NCBI GenBank assembly: GCA_949126835.1
Contig: OX421508.1
Span: 16,328,398-16,392,397 of the forward strand
Direction of reading: 5' to 3'
DNA length: 64,000 nucleotides
From: Anisus vortex
Lineage: Eukaryota; Mollusca; Gastropoda; Planorbidae
Below the pieces are notes generated by a model that was not told where the DNA came from, did no database searches, and saw only the letters and a list, made by a program, of their open reading frames with translations. Each line of letters starts with the position of its first letter. Positions within the stretch are counted from its first letter, which is position 1. The position numbers and the translations under genes are program-made. Shown one piece after another: positions 36,276 to 48,815 of this stretch.

Positions 36276-39200
36276 AACGAATGAGTGCGACATGGCATTA
36301 GAAATAGTCTAACAATGAGTGCGACATGGCATTAGAAATAGTCTAACAATGAGTGCGACATGGCATTAGAAATAGTCTAACAATGAGTGCGACATGGCAT
36401 TAGAAATACTCTAACAATGAGTGCGACATGGCATTAGAAATAGTCTAACAATGAGTGCGACATGGCATTAGAAATAGTCTAACAATGAGTGCGACATGGC
36501 ATTAGAAATAGTCTAACAATGAGTGCGACATGGCATTAGAAATAGTCTAACAATGAGTGCGACATGGCATTAGAAATAGTCTAACAATGAGTGCGACATG
36601 GCATTAGAAATACTCTAACAATGAGTGCGACATGGCATTAGAAATAGTCTAACAATGAGTGCGACATGGCATTAGAAATAGTCTAACAATGAGTGCGACA
36701 TGGCATTAGAAATAGTCTAACAATGAGTGCGACATGGCATTAGAAATACTCTAACAATGAGTGCGACATGGCATTAGAAATACTCTAACAATGAGTGCGA
36801 CATGGCATTAGAAATAGTCTAACAATGAGTGCGACATGGCATTAGAAATAGTCTAACAATGAGTGCGACATGGCATTAGAAATAGTCTAACAATGAGTGC
36901 GACATGGCATTAGAAATAGTCTAACAATGAGTGCGACATGGCATTAGAAATAGTCTAACAATGAGTGCGACATGGCATTAGAAATAGTCTAACAATGAGT
37001 GCGACATGGCATTAGAAATAGTCTAACAATGAGTGCGACATGGCATTAGAAATAGTCTAACAATGAGTGCGACATGGCATTAGAAATACTCTAACAATGA
37101 GTGCGACATGGCATTAGAAATAGTCTAACAATGAGTGCGACATGGCATTAGAAATAGTCTAACAATGAGTGCGACATGGCATTAGAAATAGTCTAACAAT
37201 GAGTGCGACATGGCATTAGAAATACTCTAGCAATGAGTGCGACATGGCATTAGAAATACTCTAACAATGAGTGCGACATGGCATTAGAAATAGTCTAACA
37301 ATGAGTGCGACATGGCATTAGAAATACTCTAACAATGAGTGCGACATGGCATTAGAAATACTCTAACAATGAGTGCGACATGGCATTAGAAATACTCTAA
37401 CAATGAGTGCGACATGGCATTAGAAATACTCTAACAATGAGTGCGACATGGCATTAGAAATACTCTAACAATGAGTGCGACATGGCATTAGAAATACTCT
37501 AACAATGAGTGCGACATGGCATTAGAAATACTCTAACAATGAGTGCGACATGGCATTAGAAATACTCTAACAATGAGTGCGACATGGCATTAGAAATACT
37601 CTAACAATGAGTGCGACATGGCATTAGAAATACTCTAACAATGAGTGCGACATGGCATTAGAAATACTCTAACAATGAGTGCGACATGGCATTAGAAATA
37701 CTCTAACAATGAGTGCGACATGGCATTAGAAATACTCTAACAATGAGTGCGACATGGCATTAGAAATACTCTAACAATGAGTGCGACATGGCATTAGAAA
37801 TACTCTAACAATGAGTGCGACATGGCATTAGAAATACTCTAACAATGAGTGCGACATGGCATTAGAAATACTCTAACAATGAGTGCGACATGGCATTAGA
37901 AATACTCTAACAATGAGTGCGACATGGCATTAGAAATACTCTAACAATGAGTGCGACATGGCATTAGAAATACTCTAACAATGAGTGCGACATGGCATTA
38001 GAAATACTCTAACAATGAGTGCGACATGGCATTAGAAATAGTCTAACAATGAGTACGACATGGCATTAGAAATACTCTAACAATGAGTACGACATGGCAT
38101 TAGAAATAGTCTAACAATGAGTACGACATGGCATTAGAAATAGTCTAACAATGAGTACGACATGGCATTAGAAATAGTCTAACAATGAGTGCGACATGGC
38201 ATTAGAAATAGTCTAACAATGAGTGCGACATGGCATTAGAAATAGTCTAACAATGAGTACGACATGGCATTAGAAATAGTCTAACAATGAGTACGACATG
38301 GCATTAGAAATAGTCTAACAATGAGTGCGACATGGCATTAGAAATAGTCTAACAATGAGTGCGACATGGCATTAGAAATAGTCTAACAATGAGTACGACA
38401 TGGCATTAGAAATACTCTAACAATGAGTGCGACATGGCATTAGAAATACTCTAACAATGAGTGCGACATGGCATTAGAAATAGTCTAACAATGAGTGCGA
38501 CATGGCATTAGAAATAGTCTAACAATGAGTGCGATATGGCATTAGAAATAGTCTAACAATGAGTGCGACATGGCATTAGAAATAGTCTAACAATGAGTGC
38601 GACATGGCATTAGAAATAGTCTAACAATGAGTGCGACATGGCATTAGAAATAGTCTAACAATGAGTGCGACATGGCATTAGAAATAGTCTAACAATGAGT
38701 GCGACATGGCATTAGAAATAGTCTAACAATGAGTGCGACATGGCATTAGAAATACTCTAACAATGAGTGCGACATGGCATTAGAAATAGTCTAACAATGA
38801 GTGCGACATGGCATTAGAAATAGTCTAACAATGAGTACGACATGGCATTAGAAATACTCTAACAATGAGTGCGACATGGCATTAGAAATACTCTAACAAT
38901 GAGTGCGACATGGCATTAGAAACACTCTAACAATGAGTGCGACATGGCATTAGAAATAGTCTAACAATGAGTGCGACATGGCATTAGAAATAGTCTAACA
39001 ATGAGTACGACATGGCATTAGAAATACTCTAACAATGAGTGCGACATGGCATTAGAAATACTCTAACAATGAGTGCGACATGGCATTAGAAATACTCTAA
39101 CAATGAGTACGACATGGCATTAGAAATAGTCTAACAATGAGTGCGACATGGCATTAGAAATACTCTAACAATGAGTACGACATGGCATTAGAAATAGTCT

Positions 39201-41174
39201 AACAATGAGTGCGACATGGCATTAGAAATAGTCTAACAATGAGTGCGACATGGCATTAGAAATACTCTAACAATGAGTACGACATGGCATTAGAAATAGT
39301 CTAACAATGAGTGCGACATGGCATTAGAAATACTCTAACAATGAGTGCGACATGGCATTAGAAATACTCTAACAATGAGTGCGACATGGCATTAGAAATA
39401 GTCTAACAATGAGTGCGACATGGCATTAGAAATAGTCTAACAATGAGTACGACATGGCATTAGAAATACTCTAACAATGAGTGCGACATGGCATTAGAAA
39501 TACTCTAACAATGAGTGCGACATGGCATTAGAAATAGTCTAACAATGAGTGCGACATGGCATTAGAAATAGTCTAACAATGAGTACGACATGGCATTAGA
39601 AATACTCTAACAATGAGTGCGACATGGCATTAGAAATAGTCTAACAATGAGTACGACATGGCATTAGAAATACTCTAACAATGAGTGCGACATGGCATTA
39701 GAAATACTCTAACAATGAGTACGTCATGGCATTAGAAATACTCTAACAATGAGTGCGACATGGCATTAGAAATACTCTAACAATGAGTGCGACATGGCAT
39801 TAGAAATAGTCTAACAATGAGTACGACATGGCATTAGAAATAGTCTAACAATGAGTGCGACATGGCATTAGAAATACTCTAACAATGAGTACGACATGGC
39901 ATTAGAAATAGTCTAACAATGAGTGCGACATGGCATTAGAAATAGTCTAACAATGAGTGCGACATGGCATTAGAAATACTCTAACAATGAGTACGACATG
40001 GCATTAGAAATAGTCTAACAATGAGTGCGACATGGCATTAGAAATACTCTAACAATGAGTGCGACATGGCATTAGAAATAGTCTAACAATGAGTGCGACA
40101 TGGCATTAGAAATAGTCTAACAATGAGTACGACATGGCATTAGAAATACTCTAACAATGAGTGCGACATGGCATTAGAAATACTCTAACAATGAGTGCGA
40201 CATGGCATTAGAAATAGTCTAACAATGAGTACGACATGGCATTAGAAATACTCTAACAATGAGTGCGACATGGCATTAGAAATAGTCTAACAATGAGTAC
40301 GACATGGCATTAGAAATACTCTAACAATGAGTGCGACATGGCATTAGAAATACTCTAACAATGAGTGCGACATGGCATTAGAAATAGTCTAACAATGAGT
40401 ACGACATGGCATTAGAAATACTCTAACAATGAGTGCGACATGGCATTAGAAATACTCTAACAATGAGTGCGACATGGCATTAGAAATAGTCTAACAATGA
40501 GTACGACATGGCATTAGAAATAGTCTAACAATGAGTACGACATGGCATTAGAAATACTCTAACAATGAGTGCGACATGGCATTAGAAATACTCTAACAAT
40601 GAGTGCGACATGGCATTAGAAATAGTCTAACAATGAGTGCGACATGGCATTAGAAATAGTCTAACAATGAGTGCGACATGGCATTAGAAATAGTCTAACA
40701 ATGAGTACGACATGGCATTAGAAATACTCTAACAATGAGTGCGACATGGCATTAGAAATACTCTAACAATGAGTGCGACATGGCATTAGAAATACTCTAA
40801 CAATGAGTGCGACATGGCATTAGAAATAGTCTAACAATGAGTACGACATGGCATTAGAAATACTCTAACAATGAGTGCGACATGGCATTAGAAATACTCT
40901 AACAATGAGTGCGACATGGCATTAGAAATACTCTAACAATGAGTGCGACATGGCATTAGAAATAGTCTAACAATGAGTGCGACATGGCATTAGAAATACT
41001 CTAACAATGAGTGCGACATGGCATTAGAAATACTCTAACAATGAGTGCGACATGGCATTAGAAATACTCTAACAATGAGTGCGACATGGCATTAGAAATA
41101 CTCTAACAATGAGTGCGACATGGCATTAGAAATAGTCTAACAATGAGTGCGACATGGCATTAGAAATAGTCTAA
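36276..41174. repeat. 34-bp satellite, about 144 units
   Basis: Unit AACAATGAGTGCGACATGGC plus ATTAGAAATAGTCT. From the start at 36311 to that at 41105 is 4794 bp, exactly 141 x 34, so there is no net insertion or deletion. Variation is almost limited to two sites, GTGCGAC/GTACGAC and ATAGTCT/ATACTCT, with a few private changes (for example near 38534, 38922 and 39723). Units at 37321-38033 are all ATACTCT. After 38040 the variants are mixed. Confidence 0.97.
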
Positions 41175-41711
41175 CGTAATGTAATAATTTGACCTCAGCA
41201 TTGTTTTGTAGTAATTGTAGTGTCCTTTTGTTTCTTCTTTGGAAAATATGTATTGTATTATGCACACTTTACACAAACAGTAAAAATAGTTGTTTTTTTT
41301 TAAATAATAAGCAACCCCTAAAAACCCCTAAAATAAAGCTTCTAGTATAAATGTATTTTAGCATTTTTGTTTTTGTGTTTGAATTTACCCAAAAAATTTG
41401 AATGAACATCGAAGATACATTAAAAAACCACAGCAGGTAAACTTTATTTTTGGGCGTTGGGTTGAGGCAAAAAATTTGATTGAATAATGTTGTCATCGTC
41501 AATAAGTCTATGTGCCACATTTCTATATGATGAGCTCGATATGATGACGAGAAGTGGGCCAATTAGCCTTTCAAAGATTGCCCCAGCCAGTCAGAAAGTT
41601 TTGCAAAATTCATATAAAGGATTTTAAAACCAACAAAAAAAACACACACTTACAAAACAAAGCACTGCTACTGAGGCAGTCCATCAAATTATTTGATACC
41701 GTAACACAAAG
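41166..41711. repeat. 546-bp direct duplication, copy 1
   Basis: Almost identical to 42639-43183. It begins in the last satellite bases (ATAGTCTAAC) and runs to CCGTAACACAAAG. A 97-codon minus-strand frame is present in both copies but has no recognised domain and is AT-driven. Confidence 0.93.
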
Positions 41712-41850
41712 GGTTTTTAGGGTTAGTCCAATGCCCAACGGTGTACTATTAATGGAAGCGTATCGGTGGTTTTACAAGTTTTCATGGCCTACAAGTTATG
41801 CCTACCACAGAAGTGAATTAGCCCACCAGTTTCCATGGCCATGACCTACA
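41712..41850. repeat. GC-rich dispersed repeat fragment
   Basis: Contains GGTGTACTATTAATGGAAGC and GTATCGGTGGTTTTAC, matching the distal block of the copies at 13755 and 17065. Confidence 0.55.
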
Positions 41851-41920
41851 AGTTACGCCAACCAAACAGATCTGTGTACACTAGGGATACCCTCAAGTTT
41901 TCGATGGGAAGAAAAAAAAA

Positions 41921-41990
41921 ACGGGATTCATAACGCGAGACCTTCGATATGGTATCCCAACGCTCTGCCGCTAGACCATCAAATCCCATC
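41921..41990 (-). other. tRNA-derived (SINE-like) sequence
   Basis: The minus strand reads GGTCTAGCGGCAGAGCG (A-box-like), then TTGGGATACCATATCGAAGG, then GCGTTATGAATCCCG (B-box-like) and a T-run that could end RNA polymerase III transcription. Related to 33190-33275. The 3' acceptor half is missing. Confidence 0.45.
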
Positions 41991-42011
41991 CCTACGTGGT
42001 ACCCTCCATTC

Positions 42012-42080
42012 CCCACTAACTTATAAGTTTACAGACGTTCCTTCTAGATAGAAGATTATTACGTTCACTAGGCCTAAAAC
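42012..42080 (-). repeat. Non-LTR retrotransposon 3' UTR fragment
   Basis: ACAGACGTTCCTTCTAGATA and GAAGATTATTACGTTC match the 3' region of the retroelement at 60266-60848 (ACAGACGCTCCTTCTATAAA). No coding part remains. The next 550 bp to 42638 is otherwise unassigned. Confidence 0.45.
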
Positions 42081-42638
42081 TCCTGCAGGGCGCCAGGGAT
42101 CGGCCTGTCGGCAGGGCTAGAACCCGGGCTGTAGTGGCCTCACACGTTCCCCCTGGGGTAACTCCCCTAGTGGTACCCTTAAAGTTTATCGAAGTTTGAG
42201 CAGGCATACCTAGCAAGCGACAAATGAGATCAATTATATTATATGATAAACATTGTCACTTTGTTCAGATCTATATGAAATGTAAGAAAAATTATTTCCA
42301 ACAATACAACAACGAACAAAGTATTTTGAAAGAAACCATTATTTTAAAGCTCTTGCCTTATTGGGAAAAACAACAGATGGCAGACCCTCATTTACGTTTA
42401 ATTCAAATTTTATTCAACTAAATGCAAAAGATGAAATAAAATAAAAATAGCCAGATGTTCATTATGCCGTCATATTTTAGGTCAAACTGACCTGTTGTTT
42501 CCTTTTTGTTTTCTGGTTATTACTTGTCCCAGTTTGCATGCATAAAGTTTCAAAGTGTACAAAATGTCCCATTCGTTGATTTGCTAAAAAAACATGTAGA
42601 CTATGTGTGCTAGTTGTACTGCGAATAATAAAATATGA

Positions 42639-43183
42639 ATAGTCTAATGTAATGTAATAATTTGACCTCAGCATTGTTTTGTAGTAATTGTAGTGTCCTT
42701 TTGTTTCTTCTTTGGAAAATATGTATTGTATTATGCACACTTTACACAAACAGTAAAAATAGTTTGTTTTTTTTAAATAATAAGCAACCCCTAAAAACCC
42801 CTAAAATAAAGCTTCTAGTATAAATGTATTTTAGCATTTTTGTTTTTGTGTTTGAATTTACCCAAAAAATTTGAATGAACATCGAAGATACATTAAAAAA
42901 CCACAGCAGGTAAACTTTATTTTTGGGCGTTGGGTTGAGGCCAAAAATTTGATTGAATAATGTTGTCATCGGCAATAAGTCTATGTGCCACATTTCTATA
43001 TGATGAGCTCGATATGATGACGAGAAGTGGGCCAATTAGCCTTTCAAAGATTGCCCCAGCCAGTCAGAAAGTTTAGCAAAATTCATATAAAGGATTTTAA
43101 AACCAACAAAAAAACACACACTTACAAAACAAAGCACTGCTACTGAGGCAGTCCATCAAATTATTTGATACCGTAACACAAAG
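42639..43183. repeat. 546-bp direct duplication, copy 2
   Basis: Offset 1472-1473 bp from copy 1, with a handful of substitutions and a one-base net difference. Its left edge keeps ATAGTCTAAT, the tail of a satellite unit, although no satellite adjoins it. Confidence 0.93.
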
Positions 43184-43572
43184 ATGTTGACGAAAGAAAA
43201 CTATATGGACGTGAAGAATCACATACTTATAATCTCAAACTTATTGCTTGATGACTTGATGCAAAATAATTTTCTTTTTATTTGTTTTTTATGTATCAAC
43301 GGATTGTTTTTTTTTAAATAACCAATGACGCAACTCTTGACTAATTAAGTTTATAAACAAAGCTAAATTTAACTTAAAGCTACAAACATTTAAAGTATTA
43401 ATTATCGCCTACTCACTTTTGTAGTTAAAATACGGATTTCTAATAACTAATCTGGTAGCCTTTGTATATTTCTAAAAAAAAAACGGAACTGGCCGTCGCG
43501 TTTGAAATTAATTGTCAAACACAAGCAAAAGCATGTGCGGATTCAGTTGGTCTTATAAGTGCCCACCCCTTC
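43184..43572. other. AT-rich DNA, no gene recognised
   Basis: Nothing assignable. Confidence 0.45.
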
Positions 43573-44384
43573 TAGAGGCCGACCGAAATTCGGTTTCGGC
43601 GCCGAAGTATGGAAAAGGCCTCTTACGGTGAAGTTTCGGTTTCGGACGAAGCCAAAATGTTAACTTTCGGTTTCGGCCAAAACTGATAAAACTTTCTGTC
43701 ATCAGCCGAATATCTATTTTAACTTTCAAAATTCAGACTGCAACGTTATTGCTACATCAATTACTCTGCTTATGCATCTATCCATTTAGTTTAACTGTTG
43801 CGAATTCATCTGTGTGAAGTAGTAAATTGAAGATAATAATAAACCGATTAAATCTAACCAAACATTGTCGAATAATGGAGTGTGGCTAAAATGGCTTTGT
43901 GTTAGGTACACTGAGCTATATAAATATTACAGTTCATTGGTTAGGTACCTAGATCACCACCTTTTTTTCTTTCATTGGATTTGTCATTTTTTAGTTGTTT
44001 TGTCTAATTGTATAAACATTATGTCATCATATTTAACTACGAAAATCGTATATACCCGGTAAGTTTATATTGCCTTTTAGGTTAAATATTTAATTCTGAA
44101 TAAAATGATATATAATAAATGTATATACAACTTTATATTACATGTTCTTTGGTTTACTTATAAACTAATAGATATACACTTGTTAATAGGGCAGTCTTTT
44201 AAAATCTTTTGTTTGTCATTTTCGGTTTCGGACGTAAGCTTAGGTGTAGTTAAATTATCGGTTTCGGCTTCAGTTTCGACCGAAAGTCAATTTCGTTGCT
44301 TGGTTTTAGAAAAGAAAAGCATGTTTTTGTTTTTAGTCATAAATTTAGTAAAATTATCTCACAGAAAAGTAACGTCGGCCTATA
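43573..44384. mobile_element. MITE-like element with TTCGGTTTCGG-rich ends
   Basis: Candidate ends TAGAGGCCGAC and GTCGGCCTATA are an imperfect 11-bp inverted repeat. TTTCGGTTTCGG blocks lie inside the left end (43590, 43637, 43663) and near the right end (44220, 44261). No target duplication was found and no transposase recognised, so the exact ends are uncertain. Confidence 0.45.
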
Positions 44385-44836
44385 TATTATATTATATAAG
44401 ATATACAAAATAACATGTCAAGAGTTAAACTAACCTATTTGTTTTCGTAAGCAAAATGCAATAAAGATAGCCTACATACGCTGCTTCAATTAATCGAGAT
44501 AAATGCAGAAATTATTAGCCTAATTCTTGTTTGATTTCATTGAGAGATTCTTTTCAATTCACGAAGACTAATAAAAAATTCATTATATCACGGCATGTAA
44601 TGATTTTAATAGCGGTTGTCTAAAAACAGGGCGCTGCATAGCGATTCTGAAGTCCTCTGGTTTGGAGGACGTTTATGGTTCTATGCAGCTTTTATGTGGG
44701 GGAAAAAAAGAGTTGTGATGTACGCACAATCCTCAAGTGCAGTGGTCCCCAACCATTTTTTAGGCCGAGACCCCTTAATACATCTTCTAAAAATAAAATT
44801 TATTTCGTCGCTACTTTATTACTGCCATTTGCTACT

Positions 44837-44994
44837 GTTATGTAATGTAATGCAAATCTCTGATATACAGGGTGCATTTTTATTGCTAAACATTGAACAT
44901 AATTAAAGAATAGCAGTTATGTAATGTAATGCAAATCTCTGATATACAGGGTGCATTTTTATTGCTAAACATTGAACATAATTAAAGAATAGCA
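44837..44994. repeat. 79-bp tandem duplication
   Basis: Two nearly identical adjacent copies starting GTTATGTAATGTAATGCAAA at 44837 and 44916. Confidence 0.95.
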
Positions 44995-45556
44995 ATTAAT
45001 CACAAAAACAACAACAACAACACAAATTGTATTAAATATATGTAGCCTATATTTCTAATTACAACACGAATGTCGTCAGAGCTATGGTAGAGATTGCGTC
45101 TTTCTGGACGTCTTTCTCAGAAATTCTCAGGGGAAGTCATTGAAACGTCTTAATAAGGTGTGACTATTTGAACTGTAATGATCGTGAACTTCCGGTGAAA
45201 TTTACCGCCATTTTCGTAAACAAAAACCATGCTGTTGGTGTTGTTTGACAATTGATTTCTACATCGACAGCCAGTTCTGGTCTTTTAGAAATAATAATAA
45301 TAATAATTGGTCATTTATGTATATTTATAAATATACAACGGCTACAAGATTAGTTATGAGGAATCCGTTTTTAACATCAAAATTGAGTCGGCGGTAATTA
45401 ATACTCAAAATGTTACTCGCGTTTGGTTAAATTTAGCTTTTGTTCATAAAATTAGTTAGTCAAGTGTTGCGTCCTTGGTAATTAAAAAACACAATGCGGA
45501 GATTTATAAAAAACAACAACACGAAAATTCTTTTGCATCAAGCAATTAGTTTGGGA

Positions 45557-45580
45557 CAAGGACTACTGAAGTAGTCCTTG
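45557..45580. repeat. Perfect 11-bp palindrome with 2-nt spacer
   Basis: CAAGGACTACT, GA, AGTAGTCCTTG. It is flanked on both sides by GTTTGGGA, so it may be a local template-switch or repair footprint. Confidence 0.8.
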
Positions 45581-45779
45581 GTTTGGGATTATAAATAGGT
45601 GATTTTTCAAATCTGACATTCACAATCCGTCGTTTTCATTTGGCGTCACCTTTCGGAAATGAAATAAAATTTAATTCTATACATATTTTCGAACAACCAG
45701 TAACGTAGCACACAGAGATGTTACGAAGAAAATGATCGAATAAGACCAGAAATGTTCTTCTTTGTGACCTTTTATGCAT

Positions 45780-46365
45780 GCATAATTGTTAAGACTTGTT
45801 AATTGTAAGAGCACAACTAAGCAGATTATCTTCCCCAACAAGTTAACTTCTGTATTTACATTTGATAACCAACAAGGTGGAAAGACCTGCTTTACTAAGA
45901 TTTTTTGTTGGAATGGAAGAAGAAGGCGCAACACAATCTCAGTCAAAATAGTTTATGCCTGCAAGCATTGGATCTAGAATTTTGCATCTGGCATTATAGA
46001 GAAATCAATTCTCGATGCATCATTAATAAGTTTAATTAACTCCTTTGTGCTGTACCAGGAACACCTTAAACTTTGAATGTGATTGGGCTTCTGGCAAGTG
46101 CATATTATATATGGGGTGTGAGGTAGATTTGGAAAGTACCATAAAATTTCGCCTGCAAGCATGAGCAAGTGTTCTTTCAAAGAAATGTTCATCATAATCA
46201 TTATGTCTGCTTTAATGTCAAGTTTTTCAAAGAAATCAGATAAAGTAGACCAGGGACGCGAGGGAAAAAAAGAGCTAGTCATATCTAAATTATTTATTTG
46301 CATTCAATACGTTTTGAGAAATCTTTTAAAAAGGTTTGTGGAACACTTTGTCAAACTGTCATAGG
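45780..46365 (-). pseudogene. hAT-family transposase C-terminal relic (ZBED5/SCAND3-like)
   Basis: On the minus strand near 45900-45800 the translation PTKNLSKAGLSTLLVIKCKY continues RS, then a stop, then LVGEDNLLSCALTINKS. This fits the C-terminal dimerisation block of hAT transposases (usually ...FSTLxxIKxKYRxxL...). Upstream, 45974-46303 encodes KEHLLMLAGEILWYFPNLP, which is compatible with the preceding region, though that match is weaker. A stop and at least one frame change are present. Catalytic residues were not located. Confidence 0.6.
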
Positions 46366-46655
46366 AGTTCCCATTAAAATGTAATCATATCATTCACAGC
46401 CTTACTTTTCCTCTGTTTCAATATTGATCTTACAAATAATATTACAAAGATAAGTAAAATGTGAAAAGTACACTCACTGATGATCAATTTGGATGAAAAG
46501 AACTCCTTTTGAAGTATTGGAGGTTATAAAACCGGACAGTTAAATTAAATTGAATTGAATTGTTGAATTTTCGGCCTATCAACTAAGGTTATATAGGGCC
46601 TTTTTGATAACTTTGTTGTATCCATTTTATTCTTCTTATATCTTTAAATTCTGTT

Positions 46656-46990
46656 TTACAGTTGTATTTCTTTAATATAGGTAATTATATGTTTTGGTTT
46701 AATTTTGCTGAAGAGTTCATGAAGAGTTCTACAGTAATATAATTTACGTCGAATTTCATCAAATGTATTACACTCCAACAAAATGTGAGACACTGTTAAG
46801 TTGACATTGCAGAAAGCACACATTGGGACCGTTTCTGGTTTTAAATTGTCATCTTGTCACAATTCATTTTTATATGGAGTAATTTGACTATGATAATTGA
46901 AAGAGGAAATTGAGAATCTGAGACACAAGTCAAGGTAGGCTTCAATGTGTAGTCTTGCTTTCTGATTGAAAAGAAAACATGCTTAAATTC
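46656..46990 (-). pseudogene. C-terminal fragment of an I-clade/Nimbus-like non-LTR retrotransposon
   Basis: The minus-strand frame ends at 46656. It encodes ITPYKNEL, a stop where Trp is usual, QDDNLKPETVP, then MCAFCNVNLTVSHILLEC and a tail ending YIKEIQL. The CxxC...H...C block after an RNase H region is characteristic of I-type elements. The RNase H part itself is not clear. It lies inside the decayed hAT element. Confidence 0.65.
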
Positions 46991-47710
46991 ATCTCGACTA
47001 TCATCTCACTTAAGTTTGAAATTCGAAAGCATTCTTTGAAGCATCCAACTTGTTGCACAGTTACGAAAACAGTCGACCGTTGAAAGAACTCATCTTTACA
47101 AATGTGACACAACTTTTAATAATAATTAATAATAGGTCATTTATATATAGCGCCTCACTCCATGCTAATGCAAGCATGCTCAGCGCGCTCAGCTTATGAC
47201 GCTTTTAATTACTTCACATAACTTGTGACAGCGTCTTCGATGCTAACATTTGCCGGAATTCGCCCATATATCAAACAGTGAGCTCCGATTACTTTTGGGT
47301 ACTCATTCAGTACTAAACGTTGAAGTTTTGACTGAACAGCATCGACATTTAGTTCGAATATATTCATGAAGTGTCGGTCGTTTTATCGCCAATAATACTG
47401 CTTTTAACACAGTAGCTGTTTTTTTTTAACAGAGAAGAGGCTTTTAACGCAGCAACTCTCTACAAACGTGTGACTGGTCCTCAAATGTACGTTTTAGCGT
47501 CAACCTTGTCACATACACCTCTATTGATATCTTTACGCCGGAAAGGCTACTCTAATGTAGATGTATCTGCATGTTGGTGGACCCGCCAGGAGACGAGTAG
47601 ATGATCTGTGTTTCGGTTCCTAAGATCATAGAAAATATAAGATTTCCGATGGTCATTGGCGACCCTCGTCAATGGTCATTCGACCCCCAAGGGAGTCGCG
47701 ACCCACAGGT

Positions 47711-48275
47711 ATTATCATGGCCGCTGGAAGGCTGGCAAACTATATTTCTAGTCCACACAAAAGAAGTCTGTAGACATGATAAATATGTTGTTTTAGCTAT
47801 TTTGTTTTTCAGGCAAGATTTAAAGCTAATAACGCCACAGAATAATATGAATATAAATAATAATATTATGCAAATATATAGGCCTGCAATCTGTAAAAAG
47901 CAGTTTAGCTCTTTATAAACCCTTTTAGAATAAAGTATTACAGCAGGCTGTGACATGACCCACATTTTGTAATTGTAATAAGATGACGTATGTAAATATG
48001 TGTGTAAGTGTGTGTGAATATTATTACTTTTTTTAATGGAAAGACGTCATAACTCTCTACAGCGACTAATAAATCACGAATGGAAAAGAATCCAATAAAG
48101 CCCTAGTTCCTTTATACGAAATCAACCAATAGCTTTTTACCAGGAAGTGGTATAGTATTGTTACAAATTACATATTATTTATATAGCGCTATTCATAACA
48201 AAGTCTTCGAATGCATATCTTCAAATCTCCTGAGAACTGCACAACAGGTGGCTGTGTTAGGACTCATACAAATCT
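47711..48275. other. Intergenic DNA with L2-like 3' end relics nearby
   Basis: TTTATATAGCGC at 48180 and a similar GTCATTTATATATAGCGC at 47131 (inside the preceding element) resemble, on the minus strand, the GCGCTATATAAAT 3' UTR end of the L2/CR1-like elements at 4785 and 63733. No coding sequence remains. Confidence 0.4.
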
Positions 48276-48815
48276 TTGTTTTTACTCCCTTTCTATTAAC
48301 TCGTACCGTCTGTCTGTCTGTCTGCTTGTTAGCAAAATTTTGCATCGATTTTTCGACCACTTCCCGTCGTCTAATCGAGCCGAAACTTGGCCAGCAGACT
48401 TGTCCCGACTAACAATACATTCTATCAAATTTTCAGCAGCGTAGTCTTTGGAATAGTCACAAATACCTTCCGCCAATTTGCTAATCGAATAACATATTTT
48501 ACGAAAAAACATAGCTGCCTTTGACGGAAGTAAAAAACTTTTCGGATTTGTTCATTTTTACGAAAAAGTACGAATGAAAACGATACAATGTAGCCGAAAC
48601 AAAGCGAGTTATCTTTTTATGGTTTTTGCGAGCCAAAGCTATATAAAAAAGGATGCGTAAAAGCGAAGCCACGATTGTGGCTTCATACATTTTAAAAAAA
48701 ATGCGCAACCGTTATAATTAGATATGGATTTGCCTACATTACCGATTCAAAATTTTAGTTTTGTAGTGAAGTGGAAATGGTAAACTTCGTTTACAAAGAA
48801 AGGGAGTATAGTAAA
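48276..48815 (+). mobile_element. Diverged Helentron-like (HINE) copy, inverted relative to the array
   Basis: Begins TTTTTACTCCCTTTCTATTA, followed by a GTCTGTCTGTCTG microsatellite that the array units lack. It ends TTTACAAAGAAAGGGAGTAT at the array edge. The middle aligns with the array unit on the opposite strand (TTTTTCGACCACTTCC, ACAATACATTCTATCAAATT). An internal hairpin GAAGCCAC-GATT-GTGGCTTC is near 48664. Confidence 0.75.

Larger units (their letters stand above)
44740..47710 (-). mobile_element. Decayed ~3-kb hAT transposon
   Basis: The right (minus 3') end has the hAT-type terminus CAGTGGTCCCCAACCATTTT. The other end has CGACCCCCAAGGGAGTCGCG followed by ACCCACAGG, the usual subterminal sequence of such elements, with the last bases lost. 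A minus-strand transposase relic lies between (45780-46365). A retroelement fragment is nested at 46656-46990. A 79-bp tandem duplication lies at 44837-44994. Confidence 0.6.

Noticed and set aside
36276..41174. CRISPR-like regular repeats
   Set aside because: Units are contiguous, with no unique spacers, and the context is eukaryotic. It is a satellite.
41269..43035. 97-codon frame present in both duplicated segments
   Set aside because: Its conservation only reflects the recent DNA duplication. No domain or codon signature.
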